Assembly (NCBI GenBank): GCA_943736015.1
Contig: OX031073.1
Location: forward strand, 28,609,210-28,673,209
Source: Tridacna crocea
Taxonomy: Eukaryota; Mollusca; Bivalvia; Cardiida; Cardiidae
DNA: 64,000 nt
Direction of reading: 5' to 3'
The number at the start of each line of letters is the position of its first letter. Positions within the stretch are counted from its first letter, which is position 1. A program made the position numbers and the translations under genes. This document shows, piece by piece, positions 25,101 to 36,038 of this stretch. The notes below the pieces were generated by a model. That model was not told the DNA's origin, did not search any database, and saw only the letters and a program-made list of their open reading frames with translations.

Positions 25101-25133
25101 CCTAAGATATTCAAACCTAGTCAAACTGTAGAT
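25101..25133 (-). CDS. candidate exon of an unidentified minus-strand gene
   Basis: 33 nt, phase 0 to 0. Reads IYSLTRFEYLR. It has a strong acceptor (ttatatttgcag) and a gtaaga donor. A second gtaaga donor 15 nt later would add VRADW in the same phase. The other two frames hold stops. Not recognised. Confidence 0.3.
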
Positions 25134-25576
25134 CTGCAAATATAAAAATGAATCAATAATATTAAGATATCAACCAGCAAATCAACATCAAGTTACACTG
25201 AGTATTTCAATAATACCTGTAAAGTTCTCTTAGTACTTAACAACCACAACATTACCATTTATCCCCCCAGTGATATGTACATCAAACATTGGGATAAGAC
25301 AAAGATATATAACAGTCTGGTGAAACATCAATACAATATAAGTGATTACTACTATGCAATAAAAAGAAGAAAAGCATTGGGTAAAGAAAAAGCTTAAATC
25401 TGAGATAAAGATACACATAATACATGTATATCATTTAGTGCTCAGCAGATGATGTCTGACATTTGCAGTCTTAGGGATAAGAGGACATAAAATAGGTAAT
25501 TACGTTACTTTTTTCTGGTAAAAAAAAAAAAGAGTAAGGAACATAAGTTAATGAGTTAGCAGGAGGGAAGGCAAGG

Positions 25577-25719
25577 GTCAACTCATTACCAAAAATTTTG
25601 GTTTGTCCAAATCGAAAGCATTTGCAGACGACAAAATAAATCGAAAGCATTTGCAGACGACGAAATAAAAGTGTCTTAACATTTGAAATTTGTTTCATGA
25701 AGGGTAGAAAACATTGTGA
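25577..25719 (-). mobile_element. TTAA-MITE-1, truncated in the palindrome
   Basis: Holds a short direct duplication of AAATCGAAAGCATTTGCAGA within the distal part. Confidence 0.75.
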
Positions 25720-26039
25720 GCCTTTAATTAAAGGCACAGCTTCACACTCGTTTTTTCAACGCCTATTAACGCATCCTCGTGAGATATTTTTCATATCAAA
25801 AATACCAATTGATTATCCTCTATATCATGCAAAGGCATCAATAAGGCCTACAGAACTACATGTAGATCTAGGCCCCGCATTCATAACAAGGCCTTTTTTC
25901 CCCCCCAAGTTCACCTTTACAATTTCATGGAATACATGTCATTGATTTCAATCTAGTTCCAAGGAAAACTTATGATAGGTATAAGTGATAATAAAAATAA
26001 CGTTACTCAAACCATCTTGTGAGCGACATTTCAAAAAAA

Positions 26040-26420
26040 ATCTGAAGGCGGGAACAGAAAGAGATTCGCAAACAGGCGGTAGTGTAAATACGTGTAAGAC
26101 AGGAAAAAGAAAATCATGATTTGCATGCTATTTCCATCACTCAGGAACAATCAACAAATTACGAAGGATTAAAAAAGATCTACTTACATTTCCGAAACAA
26201 ACTGATTGTTTCTTTTTCATATTGGAACGCCATGTCATCTTTTTTTTTCCTAATGGTGCGCCATTTCCCTCACGCCAAAAAAAAAATGTGTAAGCACGTG
26301 AGCGGCTGAGAAGTCACGTGATGGGACCGGCCTAAAACTGACTAAACCACGTTGTCTGCGCATGTCATATTCTTCGAATATGAGTATTTATAGAATGCCA
26401 TCTAGCGGGAGATAATGTCC
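26040..26420. promoter_or_regulatory. CpG-richer patch with two E-boxes, possible promoter
   Basis: In an otherwise AT-rich, CpG-poor region this stretch holds many CpGs and two CACGTG palindromes 20 bp apart (26295 and 26315). An ATGGCG reading on the minus strand lies just to the left of them. Inference only; no core promoter motif is diagnostic here. Confidence 0.25.
26188..26233 (-). CDS. candidate first coding exon, unidentified gene
   Basis: ATG followed by 15 codons, MAFQYEKETISLFRK, then one base and GTAAGT. The ATG lies at the edge of a CpG-richer patch with two CACGTG boxes. A second ATG 6 nt upstream in another frame would exit at the same donor in phase 0, the phase needed by the candidate at 25133. 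The true start is unclear. Confidence 0.25.
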
Positions 26421-26504
26421 TCCTACCGAAAATCTGGTTTGTTGGCTTGAGATCACTAGTTTTAAAAGTGGCATTCGTTGACCAAATAATCAGATGAAAT
26501 ATAA

Positions 26505-26680
26505 TATATAATTTATTTCATCAGCTTGTGGTTAATATGGGGAAATATATGCCGAAAAAGGGAAAGTTACGCGAAAATAACGAGTGCCGTGCCGTAAGGC
26601 ACTCGTTATTTTCGCATACCTTTCCCTTGTTCGGCAAATATTGCCCCATATTAACCACAAGCTGACGAAATAAACTCTAT
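26505..26680. repeat. foldback, ~70 bp arms
   Basis: TCAGCTTGTGGTTAATATGG mirrors CCATATTAACCACAAGCTGA around GAGTGCCGTGCCGTAAGGCACTC. Unrelated in sequence to the 2003 foldback. Confidence 0.9.
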
Positions 26681-26912
26681 TTAACTCTTTACCAGATGAC
26701 AACATTCATTTTCCATGTCCAAATTGATAACAACTGCAGTAGATGGTTTAGAAGTATCTCAAAGACTACGATTTGTGTCTGAATTGGTAGAAATGTAGTT
26801 GGAAACAGAGAAAAAGCTGCATGGTTACCAGCATTTTCACATTTTCGCACAATGTTTCAAGGTCTATTTCTCAGGGTACTGAAAAAGCTAGAAGTGTTTA
26901 GTAAATGCTTTA
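26681..26912 (-). mobile_element. TTAA-MITE-1, old copy
   Basis: TTAA both sides, well diverged; inserted against the end of the foldback. Confidence 0.7.
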
Positions 26913-27110
26913 ACGACGCAAACCCTAAGCACGACTCACTGAACTGTTTCGTACAATGTAGAACAAGATCAAACCGCACAGAATGTGCAGTCTTATCTTC
27001 GATCTATAAGATCCTATAAGCCGGACATATTTCCCCCCCCCCCCTAGAAAAACCTCCAAAAAACATTCTTTTTAGTAGATCTATCAGCTTGAATATTTTA
27101 TGTCATTTAT

Positions 27111-27339
27111 TTAACCCTTTACCACACAATCACGAGTTTAAGCAAACCTGCTCAAGAAGCTTTTTGAAAACATTGAGAGAAGGGGAGAAAACGCTGGAAC
27201 CCAGCATTTTCTCCTTTCCTCACAACGTTTTCTTTTCTTTATGAGGCAAATTTTGTCATTTTACCCAAATTTGATATGTCGTCTGCAAATGCTTTGAATT
27301 TGAACCAATCTAAGATTTTGTCGTTTGGTAAAAGGTTAA
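27111..27339 (+). mobile_element. TTAA-MITE-1
   Basis: TTAA both sides; tip reads GCTGGAACCCAGC. Confidence 0.88.
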
Positions 27340-27479
27340 CAGAATAAGGATTTAAGTACCAAATAAACCCAACTGACATTTACAGTGTAGAAATAGGATC
27401 CAAAACATACAAATGTATCACTTTGGTGTACGTTGCCCAAGCTTAGTGGACTGTGTAGATCAGAGATTAAATTTGGCTT

Positions 27480-27760
27480 CGTAGGCTGGGGCCCGTTTCA
27501 CTATTTAAAATGCGTACAGAATTACGCAAATATTTTGCGCACAAAGGCGTTTTACGTATGTTGTAAGTTTTTACGTACGGCGTTTCACTAATACCAACGT
27601 AGGTACGGAAAACACAGCGTACGAAATCGCACGCTCGGATACTCTCTAAAAGAAGGTAAGATTGTGTCGTAACAAGTGCTCGTACGTCATATGTATTCGT
27701 CTGCGTACGCGCCAACTGTCAGTTCGATTTGTATAGTCGTCCTTTGCTGGTACTGCGTCA
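27480..27760. repeat. CpG-rich unclassified segment
   Basis: A GC- and CpG-rich block opening GGGGCCCGTTTCACTA, with repeated TACGTA, GCGTAC and CGTACG words. The opening resembles transposon ends, but no partner end was found. It could equally be upstream sequence of the 27880 candidate exon. Confidence 0.3.
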
Positions 27761-27879
27761 TTTACCTAATTTGCACATGTAGCACCACCTAACCACTGTC
27801 CATTGTAGGGAAAAAAAGGTTTTTAATAGCTTGGTTTTCCAAAAAGATACGAAATTATCAAGCCATAGAACTTCAACCC

Positions 27880-27954
27880 ATGATCGCGATGGCAGCCTCA
27901 TTGCATATGGAACTTAATCACAAGGAAAGGACTGAAACTCTGTTGAGTCTGTGT
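27880..27954 (+). CDS. candidate first coding exon, unidentified plus-strand gene
   Basis: Two in-frame ATGs (27880 and 27889) open a 25-codon frame, MIAMAASLHMELNHKE.., ending TLLSLC directly before GTAAGT. It follows a CpG-richer stretch (27480-27760). No convincing second exon was found. A phase-0 AG at 30298 opens MIEILPNEAIHGIDRG but stops after 20 codons. No family was recognised. Confidence 0.28.
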
Positions 27955-28127
27955 GTAAGTCAATCGTCGTACTTCATTAATAGATGTACACTTTGGCAAT
28001 TTCTGGGAACCGAATCATGTAATTACGTTTCAATTGTCACACTTGGTGAAATGTATATCCCATTTAAGATACTGTTGACACACAGTAACACTCTGAACCA
28101 GTTTGAAAACATTAAGAATCAGCTTAT

Positions 28128-28356
28128 TTAACCCTTTACTCCATAGATACTCATTTCTAGGCATTGCTTGTAGGACCCTTTGGAAAACATTGCGGCAAAA
28201 GGTGAAATTGCTCGTCACGAGCAATTTCACCTCTTGCCACAATGTTTTCTATGCTATCAAAAGGTGTCATATACACATAAGAAATGGCTTCATCCTTGTT
28301 ATTGTTTAGGGTCAATTAGAGATACCATAGAAATGCCTTATTGGGTAAACGGTTAA
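28128..28356 (+). mobile_element. TTAA-MITE-1C
   Basis: TTAA-CCCTTTACTCCATAGATA to GGGTAAACGG-TTAA. The outer body differs from MITE-1. The palindrome is GGTGAAATTGCTCG / CGAGCAATTTCACC. Confidence 0.9.
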
Positions 28357-28792
28357 GGGATTTTTTTTGTGTGTGTAAGATTAGGGCTGTAAAGGCACAA
28401 ACAACCCAAATTTTCCGATCACATTTGTTTCAGGTCTTTACAATATCACTTTAATCTTCATTGGGTAAGAATCAGCATGTCAGTAGATTTTGAGATTGTT
28501 TTTATTATTGTAAATGTGTATAACCATCAATCACAAATAATAACTACATCAATGGTCTACTTTTACAAGTGGTGAATAGATCTACCATTTATTTGTCAGC
28601 ATGAAATATTAATCATTACAGTAAAAGCATTAGTAATAAAATATCAGTTATGGAGTGGATAATAATTGTATTTGTAGGAAAATGTATTTGGTAATTAATA
28701 CTTAGGCAACTAATTGAATTTCTTTAGTATCTTTATGAGTATGAAATTGACCCCTCATTTCATGAATATAAACAAATCAAAGAAGGTGAAAT

Positions 28793-29000
28793 TTAAGCCT
28801 TTACCACACAATCCAAACTTTCAGTAATCTCAAGAAAGAAGCCATTTGAAAGCATTGGAGGAAAGGAGAAAATACTCGTAAAGAAATATTTTCTACCCTT
28901 TCAAAAACAAATTTCACTTTAACAGTCACAATTATTTTGTCATCTGCAAATGCTTTAAATTTGGACTGGTCTAAAATTTTGTCCTTTGGTACAGAGTTAA
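28793..29000 (+). mobile_element. TTAA-MITE-1, palindrome shortened
   Basis: TTAA both sides; right TTAA shared with the next copy. Confidence 0.8.
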
Positions 29001-29224
29001 CCCATTACCATACAATCCCTACTTTTGACAACCTAGAGAAAGAAGCCTGTAGAAAACATTGTGGGAAAAGATGAAAATGCTGGTAACCAGTATTTTTTCC
29101 TTTTCCCACAATGTTTTCTACCCTTCACAAAACAAATTTCAAATTTCCAGTCACTTTCCTATTGTTGTCTGCAAATGCTTTGGATTTGGCAAACCTAAAA
29201 TATTGTCGTTTGGTAATGAGTTAA
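28997..29224 (+). mobile_element. TTAA-MITE-1
   Basis: Complete, CCCATTACCA start, GGTAATGAG end. Confidence 0.9.
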
Positions 29225-29945
29225 AACACCCTTTTCAAATGTACATATTTTTTTCTGAATCAATTACATGAATGCACGTGAAAGTATGTTATTAGAAGGT
29301 TCTCAATCCTATATCAAACAACAACATGGTATACTTATCCTAGGCGTAACTTCTACATGCACACCATGCATGTGCGTAATGTACAAAAAATCGAGAATAG
29401 GCCATAGGTTACCTTTTTTCGCATATTTTTCAGTTTGGTCGTTTTCTAAAACAGCCAAGATTTAGAAATATATTGATTATACGGCTTCAAATTCATTTGG
29501 CTGATTCCGAATTGCTCTCATTACCTGCCTTAAAAAATGGCCAACTGCATTATTAAATTCATTCTAATTTTCTGGACCTTTAATACTATCAGTGCTTACG
29601 TGTGCATATAATTTACTTTTTCTTGGTTACACCCATGCTCGTCCTGGTAGAAATGATCTAGTTGGATATGTAAAATGGTAAAAAACATTGTGGAAAAATG
29701 GTCATTCAGTCCTCTTCTCACTCTTTTCCTCAGTTATCAAAATTCAGGATTGTTTAGTAACTTAGATTAATACAAGTAAAACCTCAGTTTGCCATCTTTT
29801 CAAAACTGATCTACTCCCACATGCTGAAATTAGCCTGCTAAAGGTTATGTCTAAACATATACTGTGTTCAAACCAAGAAGAACAAATTGTCAAAGTAAAG
29901 TTTTGTCAAATATAAATTTGTTAAATTTATCATATTTTACTTGCT

Positions 29946-30172
29946 TTAACTCGTTACCAAACGACAAAATTTTAGTTTTGTCTGAATCGAAAGCATTTGC
30001 AGACGACAAAATAAAAGTGACTGAAATTTGAAATTTGTTTTGTGAAGGATAGAAAATATTGGGGAAAAGGAGAAAATGCTGGTTACCAGCAATTTCTCCT
30101 TTTCCCACAATGTTTTCTAAAAGCTTCTTTCTCAGGGGCATCAAAAGTAGGGATTGTGTGGTAATGGGTTAA
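29946..30172 (-). mobile_element. TTAA-MITE-1
   Basis: Complete, 227 bp, TTAA both sides. Confidence 0.92.
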
Positions 30173-30540
30173 TAGGCTCTGTGGGTATATTTTTTAGAAA
30201 GAGCAAAACGAAAGAAACCCAAGATTGGAAATTTTGGTTCAAGCAGATTTTTTAATACATGTATATGTATTATCAATAAGCTATCTAATTAATTTCAGAT
30301 GATAGAAATTTTACCAAATGAAGCAATACATGGGATTGACAGAGGAATTGACACTTTTTAGAGAATACCTGTTAATGAAGGTACATACAAAAAGTTATAA
30401 TTTTACTTTTTTTATCATTGCTGCCACCCATGTATGCTCATAATCTTTAAATGATGAGGCAATAGGTCTTGAGGTCTTATCAGTGCATTTAATAAATATT
30501 AACGTAAAAAGTTAGTGCCAGCTCAGTCGTACCAGGTAAT

Positions 30541-30720
30541 TTAACACTTCACCAAACATTCCTGAATTTTTACCACTCTCAGGAAAGAGGCTTTTGAAAA
30601 CATTGTGGTTAAAGGAGAAAATGTTAATTTAACCAGCATCCACCAGAATATTAAGCAAGATTAATTTGCCATCTGCAGATGCTTTCAATTCGGACCAGTC
30701 TCACATTTGGTTATTTGATC
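30541..30720 (+). mobile_element. TTAA-MITE-1, diverged
   Basis: Left TTAA; palindrome broken by a TTAATTTAACC stretch. Confidence 0.65.
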
Positions 30721-30810
30721 AATGAAGATTATTGTCATTGTAACAATCACAACAGCTCAACATATTTCTCATGTAATAAGTTGATTCCATAAGTTTCAAT
30801 ATTGTGGTTT

Positions 30811-31027
30811 TTAACACTTTACTCCATAGATACTCACTTCTACGCATTGCTTGTAGGAGCATTTGGAAAACATTGTGGCAAAAGGTGAAATTGCAATTTC
30901 ACCTTTTGTCACAATGTTTTCTATGCTATCAAAAGGTGTCATATACACATAAGAAAATGCTTCATCCTTGCTGTTATTTAGGGTCAATTAGAGATACCAT
31001 TGAAATGCCTTATGGGGTTAAGGGTTA
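30811..31027 (+). mobile_element. TTAA-MITE-1C, loop deleted
   Basis: TTAA both sides. The palindrome tip is lost, giving GAAATTGCAATTTC with no spacer. Confidence 0.88.
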
Positions 31028-31225
31028 ACCCTTTATCAGGTGTCAAAACCTCTGACTCAAATTTTCATATAGCTTGCAGATTGCAAATGTGGCTCAAATA
31101 AAAGATTTCACTTTTTGAACATTAGAAAACATTGAATCAAAAGGAGAAAATGCTGGTTACCAGCATCTTATCCTTTCCTTTCAATGTTTTCCTAAGTCCT
31201 GTTCATTCAAGTTGAAAAGCCATCA
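31024..31225 (-). mobile_element. TTAA-MITE-1, diverged
   Basis: Shares TTAA with the 1C copy; tip GCTGGTTACCAGC intact. Confidence 0.7.
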
Positions 31226-31818
31226 TTTTGTGCAGGCTTTGTGATATGACAAGCCTCTGCAAAAATGATGTAAACAAGTAATTATTTTCATTTCCAGTTT
31301 TTACCATAAATCCTTAGACGGTTGATGAAAAATCAGAAGAATTTGAAGGTAAATAGATGTATATGTAATAATTAGATAGGAAATCCCCAGTAATGAATCT
31401 TTATGATATGCTTTATTCTGTCTTTATGCACAGTTTGTTACACTGCAAAACTTTTTGATGTACAACTGGGGGGTCTTTTGGTACCAACAAACCTTTACCA
31501 CACCCAAGTCACTGCACTGAAATTATATCCCACTAAACAGGGCATACTTTTCTACTGGGCCAATACATGCTTTGTGTAGGAAAACTAATGGATGGGAAGA
31601 TAAAAAAAGAATACTTAAAGACAATATATGTATTCCTTAGCCTTTTGACGAGGGATGAAAACATACAGAATATGCAAAAACATTATTGACTCTTGTCTAA
31701 ATAGGGAAGCTGATGAGGGAAAGGGGGGGGGGTTATCTCTGGAACAGCCTTCATTGCAACACAGGGGTTTCCAGGAAAGAATGTTAGGAAGTAATTAGTA
31801 AAAGTTATAACAACTTAT

Positions 31819-32018
31819 TTAACTCCTTACCATACAACAAAAATTTAGACTTACCTAAACTGAAAGCATCTGCAGACAAAAATTCAAAGATGGAATAGAA
31901 AACATTGTGGGAAAAGGAGAAAATGCTGGTTACCAGCATTTTCTCCTTTTCTGACAATGTTTTCAAAAGACTTCTATCTCAGGATTATAAGAATCAGGGC
32001 TTGTTTGGAAAGGGTTAA
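31819..32018 (-). mobile_element. TTAA-MITE-1
   Basis: TTAA both sides; about 28 bp shorter between the AAAGCATCTGCAGAC block and the palindrome. Confidence 0.85.
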
Positions 32019-32026
32019 ATACCTCA

Positions 32027-32254
32027 TTAGCCCTTTACTCCATAGATACTCATTTCTACACATTGCTTGGAGGAGCCTCTAGAAAACATTTTGGCAAATG
32101 GTGAAATTGCTTGTGACAAGCAATTTCACCTTTTGTCACAATGTTTTCTATGCTATCAAAAGGTGTAATATACACATAAGAAACGGCTTCATCCATGCTG
32201 TTATTTAGAGTCAATTAGAGATACCATATAAATGCCTATGGGGTAAAGGGTTAA
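32027..32254 (+). mobile_element. TTAA-MITE-1C
   Basis: Left target now TTAG. Palindrome tip GCTTGTGACAAGC, a paired change from GCTCGTCACGAGC. Confidence 0.88.
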
Positions 32255-32441
32255 CTCATTATCAAACATCAAAAGTCCAAATCGAAAGCATTTGCAGACA
32301 ACAAAATAAGAGTTAATGAAAATTTGAAATTTGCTCTGTGAAGGGTAGAAAATGCTGGTTACCAGCATTTTCTCCTTTTCCCACAATGTTTGCTTCTTTC
32401 TCAGGGTCGTCAAAAGTAGGGATTGTGTGGTAATGGGTTAA
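32251..32441 (-). mobile_element. TTAA-MITE-1, one palindrome arm deleted
   Basis: TTAA both sides; GTAGAAAATGCTGG shows the left arm cut short while the right arm is full. Confidence 0.85.
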
Positions 32442-32749
32442 ACAACTGTCTCCAAACTGATCAGGCTGGTAAGTTTTGGAAATCACTTTATCGAGTTTAT
32501 GCAAGGGGTTGAGCTGGCGTAAAATTACACTAAAATTTGTGGAAATTTTGTGTGTACACACTTTAGTGAGATGAACCCAAGGCTACAAGTCAAACACCCT
32601 ATGCCCTGAGCTACCCAGTGCAGCATAACACTTGAAACAAGGGGGTTGCTGATCCATATCCCAAACTTTGCCAACTTCTTTCAGGTGATTGATGATAGTC
32701 AGAACTCCAAATAAGAGGGAGTGACAGCTTCTAAATACATTATTTCTCT

Positions 32750-33112
32750 TCCAAACCCTATGTTGTGGGTACTCATTAGAATTGTCTGTCATTCTAATGA
32801 GTACCCATGACATAGGGTTTAGTTGAGAATAATTAACTCATTACCAAACGACAATATTTTAGGCTTGTCCAATCCGAAAGCATTTGCAGACGACAAAATA
32901 AAAGTGACTGAAAATTTGTAATTTGATTTGTGAAGGTTAGAAAACATTGTGGGGAAAAGGAGAAAATGCTGGTTACCAGCATTTTCTCCTTTTCCCACAA
33001 TGTTTTCTAAAGGTTTCTTTCTCAGAGGCATCAAAAGTAGGGATTGTGTGGTAATGGGTTAACATTTTCAACTTTGAAACCAAAATCACTCCCTCTGTCT
33101 GGAGCTCTGATG
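32750..33112. repeat. AAACCCTATGTTGTG repeat, copy 2, split by a MITE
   Basis: Starts with a 30 bp-arm palindrome (AAACCCTATGTTGTGGGTAC mirrored by GTACCCATGACATAGGGTTT). Interrupted at AATTAA by the MITE 32833-33062, then resumes CATTTTCAACTTTG. Confidence 0.8.
32833..33062 (-). mobile_element. TTAA-MITE-1
   Basis: Complete, 230 bp. The host repeat gives an empty-site comparison. Confidence 0.93.
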
Positions 33113-33629
33113 CTAGTCAATGCAGTAGGGTTCATTCATCTCTCAGCCTTGTACACTGTTTTTACAATGGTTATGTGGAAAAGCAGCTGGTGGCTTGGGA
33201 AGATTATTATACAGTGATGCTCAAGAAAGCTCTGTTAAAGCATCGGTAAGAACATTGGCCACCACAATATAGGTGAAATGTTGGAAAGGACACACAATAA
33301 ACTAAGGAAACTGGCAGAATCTACAGCTTTAGCAAACTCCATCTTTGAACGCAAATGGGAACAGCACAACAATAATTACATTAATATCATATAGTTTAAT
33401 CAAGATCTTGTACAGGACAGGGAATTTTCTAAACAGGAAAATAAGTGAGAAGAAAAATATTCATAAGAAATCTTTACAGATCTATCTCAACATATCTTTG
33501 ACTGATGGTTTTCAGTAGTGAACTATAACAAAAACCCTAAAAGTAGGCAGAGAGAACGTTTATTTCAAACAGACATCAAACCCGTGAATCAAGTCACATG
33601 TTGAATACCAGAACCACTGAGATACTCAC
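33113..33629. other. no gene certain
   Basis: Unique-looking AT-rich sequence right after the split repeat; no recognised feature. Confidence 0.35.
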
Positions 33630-33683
33630 CTGGGCCTTCTCAAAATGAAAATGGGGTATAGAGTCATATTGTGATAAAAGCTG
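33630..33683 (-). CDS. candidate exon of an unidentified minus-strand gene
   Basis: 54 nt, phase 0 to 0. Reads QLLSQYDSIPHFHFEKAQ. The acceptor is ttttatcatcagtttatcacag and the donor gtgagt. It lies between repeats but not inside one. The residue mix looks protein-like and amphipathic. No family was recognised. Confidence 0.3.
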
Positions 33684-33719
33684 CTGTGATAAACTGATGA
33701 TAAAAGAAATGGTAAAGAA

Positions 33720-35517
33720 TTAATCCTTTACTACACAATGACGACTTTTGACAACCCTGGTAAAAAAGCCTTTTGAAAACATTGTGGGAAAAGCAGAAAA
33801 TGCTGGTAACCAGCATTTTCTCCTTTTCCCACAACGTTTTCTGCCCTATCAAATAACAAGAGGGCCAAGATGGCCATGGATCGCTCACCTGAATTCTTGA
33901 GAGGACCATAGCCTTTTATTTTTTAAGGTATTGAAACACTGGAAACAAAACCATTATTTTGCCAAGCAATTTTTCAAAGGTCACCTGTAAAAGTCCTTTC
34001 ATAATCTGGCCAGCAGTGTCAAAAAAGAAGAAGTTTTCGGAGTTTCTTAATTTCTGTACAGTGCAACTAGCCCCAATTCACCAGAGCAATGTTTCTCGAT
34101 GAATCAAACTTTCAAGAACAATTTTTGAAAAAGGTCACCCAAGGAATATCTCTCTGAAAATTTTCCAAAATCTGACGAGCCGTTTCAGAGAAGAAGAACT
34201 TTTAAGAATTTCTCCATTGCCCTATAGTGCAAGTAGCCCCCATTCACCAGAGCCATGTTTCTTGTTGAATCAAAATTTCATGAACAATTTTTGAAAAGGG
34301 TCACCCAAGGAACATCTCTGTGAAATTATTTCAAAATCTAACAAGCCATTCGAGAGAAGAAGAATTTTTAAGAATTTCTTCATTTCCCTAAAGCACAAGT
34401 AGCCCCCATTCACCAGAGCCATGTTTCTTGACCTATCAAAATTTCACGAACAGTTTTTGAAAAGGGTCACCCAATACACATCTATGTAAAATTATTTCAA
34501 AATCTGACACGCGGTTTCTGAGAAGAAGAATTTTAAAGAATTTCTTCATTTCTGTATAGTGCAAAAAGCCCCCATTCACCAGAGCCATGTTTCTTGATGG
34601 ATCAAAATTTCGCGAACAAGTTTTGAAAAGGGTCACCCAAGGAACATCTCTGTGAAATTATTTTAAAATCTGGCCAGCGGTTTCTGAGAAGAAGAATTTT
34701 TAAGAATTTTCTTCATTTCTGTATAGTGCAAGAAACCCCCATTCACCAGAGCCATGTTTCTTGACAGATCAAAATTCGCGAACAATTTCTGAAAAGGGTC
34801 ATCCAAGGAACATCTCTGTGAAATTATTTTAAAATCTGACCAGCAGTTTCAGAGAAGAAGAATTTTTAAGAATTTCTTCATTGCTGTACAGTGCAAGAAG
34901 CCCCCATTCACCAGAGCCATGTTTCTTGACGGATCAAAATTTTGCGAACAATTTTTGAAAAGGGTCACCCAAGGAACATCTGTGTGAAATTATTTTAAAA
35001 TCTGGCCAGCGGTTTCAGAGAAGAAGAATTTTTAAGATTTTTTTTCATTTCTGTATAGTGCAAGAAGCCCCCATTCACCAGAGCCATGTTTCTTGACGGA
35101 TCAAATTTTCGCGAACAATTTTTGAAAAGGGTCACCCAAGGAACATCTCTGTGAAACTATCTTAAAATCTGGCCAGCGGTTTCAGAGAAGAAGATTTTTA
35201 AAGAATTTCCTAAAAAATTCCATTTCGTTGCCATGGCAACCAGAGTTTTTAACGGAATCAAATTCTGTGAACAATTTTTAAAGAGGACCTCCCAAGGAAC
35301 ATTCCAGCCAAGTTTGGTCCAAATCCGCCAAGCGGTTTAGGAGGAGTTGATGTTTAAAGAATTGTTGACGACGCACGACGGGTGATGCTAAAAGCTCCCC
35401 TTGAGCACCTTGTGCTCAGTTGAGCTAAAAACCATTTGATATGAGCAACAGTGAAACTCATCTGCAAATGCTTTCAATTTCGACTGGTCTAAAATTTGTT
35501 GTGTGGTAAAGGGTTAA
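33720..35517 (+). mobile_element. TTAA-MITE-1 split by a pearl-like element
   Basis: Left part 33720-33857 (head and palindrome) and right part about 35432-35517 (GCAAATGCTTTCAATTTCGA to GGTAAAGGGTTAA). The 1.57 kb between is the next feature. Confidence 0.85.
33855..35432 (+). mobile_element. pearl/Helentron-like element A with ~165 bp internal tandem units
   Basis: Begins AACAAGAGGGCCAAGATGGC and ends with a hairpin TGAGCACCTTGTGCTCA followed by GTTGAGCTAAAA. In between are about seven units carrying GAAAAGGGTCACCCAAGGAA and CATTCACCAGAGCCATGTTT. Layout (head, tandem core, tail with 3' hairpin) fits the pearl elements known from bivalves. No coding capacity. Confidence 0.85.
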
Positions 35518-35747
35518 AACACATTAACAAATAAATATATGTGGCTTCTGAAACAAACAAAACTTGGCACAAAGAAGTAATTCAACATCAAACAAAACAT
35601 TTGAAAAAGAAATGCAATTCAACAAAACTAATATCTGTGCATAGCTAGAGCTTGAAATTTTGTAATTGACTTAAAAAGAAGCGTGTTATTAGAGTCAACA
35701 TTTTACTGAAGGTATCCTATTTTTTCACCAGTTCGTAAATTACTTAC

Positions 35748-35777
35748 CAATAAAATCCTATGCTTTGGTGACCCTGA
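35748..35777 (-). CDS. candidate exon of an unidentified minus-strand gene
   Basis: 30 nt, phase 0 to 0. Reads SGSPKHRILL between an AG acceptor (tcattag) and a good gtaagt donor. It is outside the adjacent MITE copies. The polypyrimidine tract is poor, so it may be a chance ORF; it fits the phase of the next candidate exon at 33683. Confidence 0.15.
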
Positions 35778-35810
35778 CTAATGATTACTTTAAAAACATT
35801 ATTTTCTTTT

Positions 35811-36038
35811 TTAACTCTTTACCAAACGACAAGACTGTAGCCTTGTCCAAATTGGAAGTACCTGCAGACGACAAAATACATATGGCTGAAAAGTTAAAAC
35901 TTGTTTGGGAAGGGTAGAAAACTTTGTAGGAAAAGGAGAAAATGCTGGTTATCAGCATTTTCTCCTTTTCCTGCAAAGTTTTAAAAAGGCTTCTTAATCA
36001 GAATCATTAAAAGTCTGTATTGTGCAGTAAAGAGTTAA
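35811..36038 (-). mobile_element. TTAA-MITE-1
   Basis: TTAA both sides; right TTAA shared with the next copy. Confidence 0.88.
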
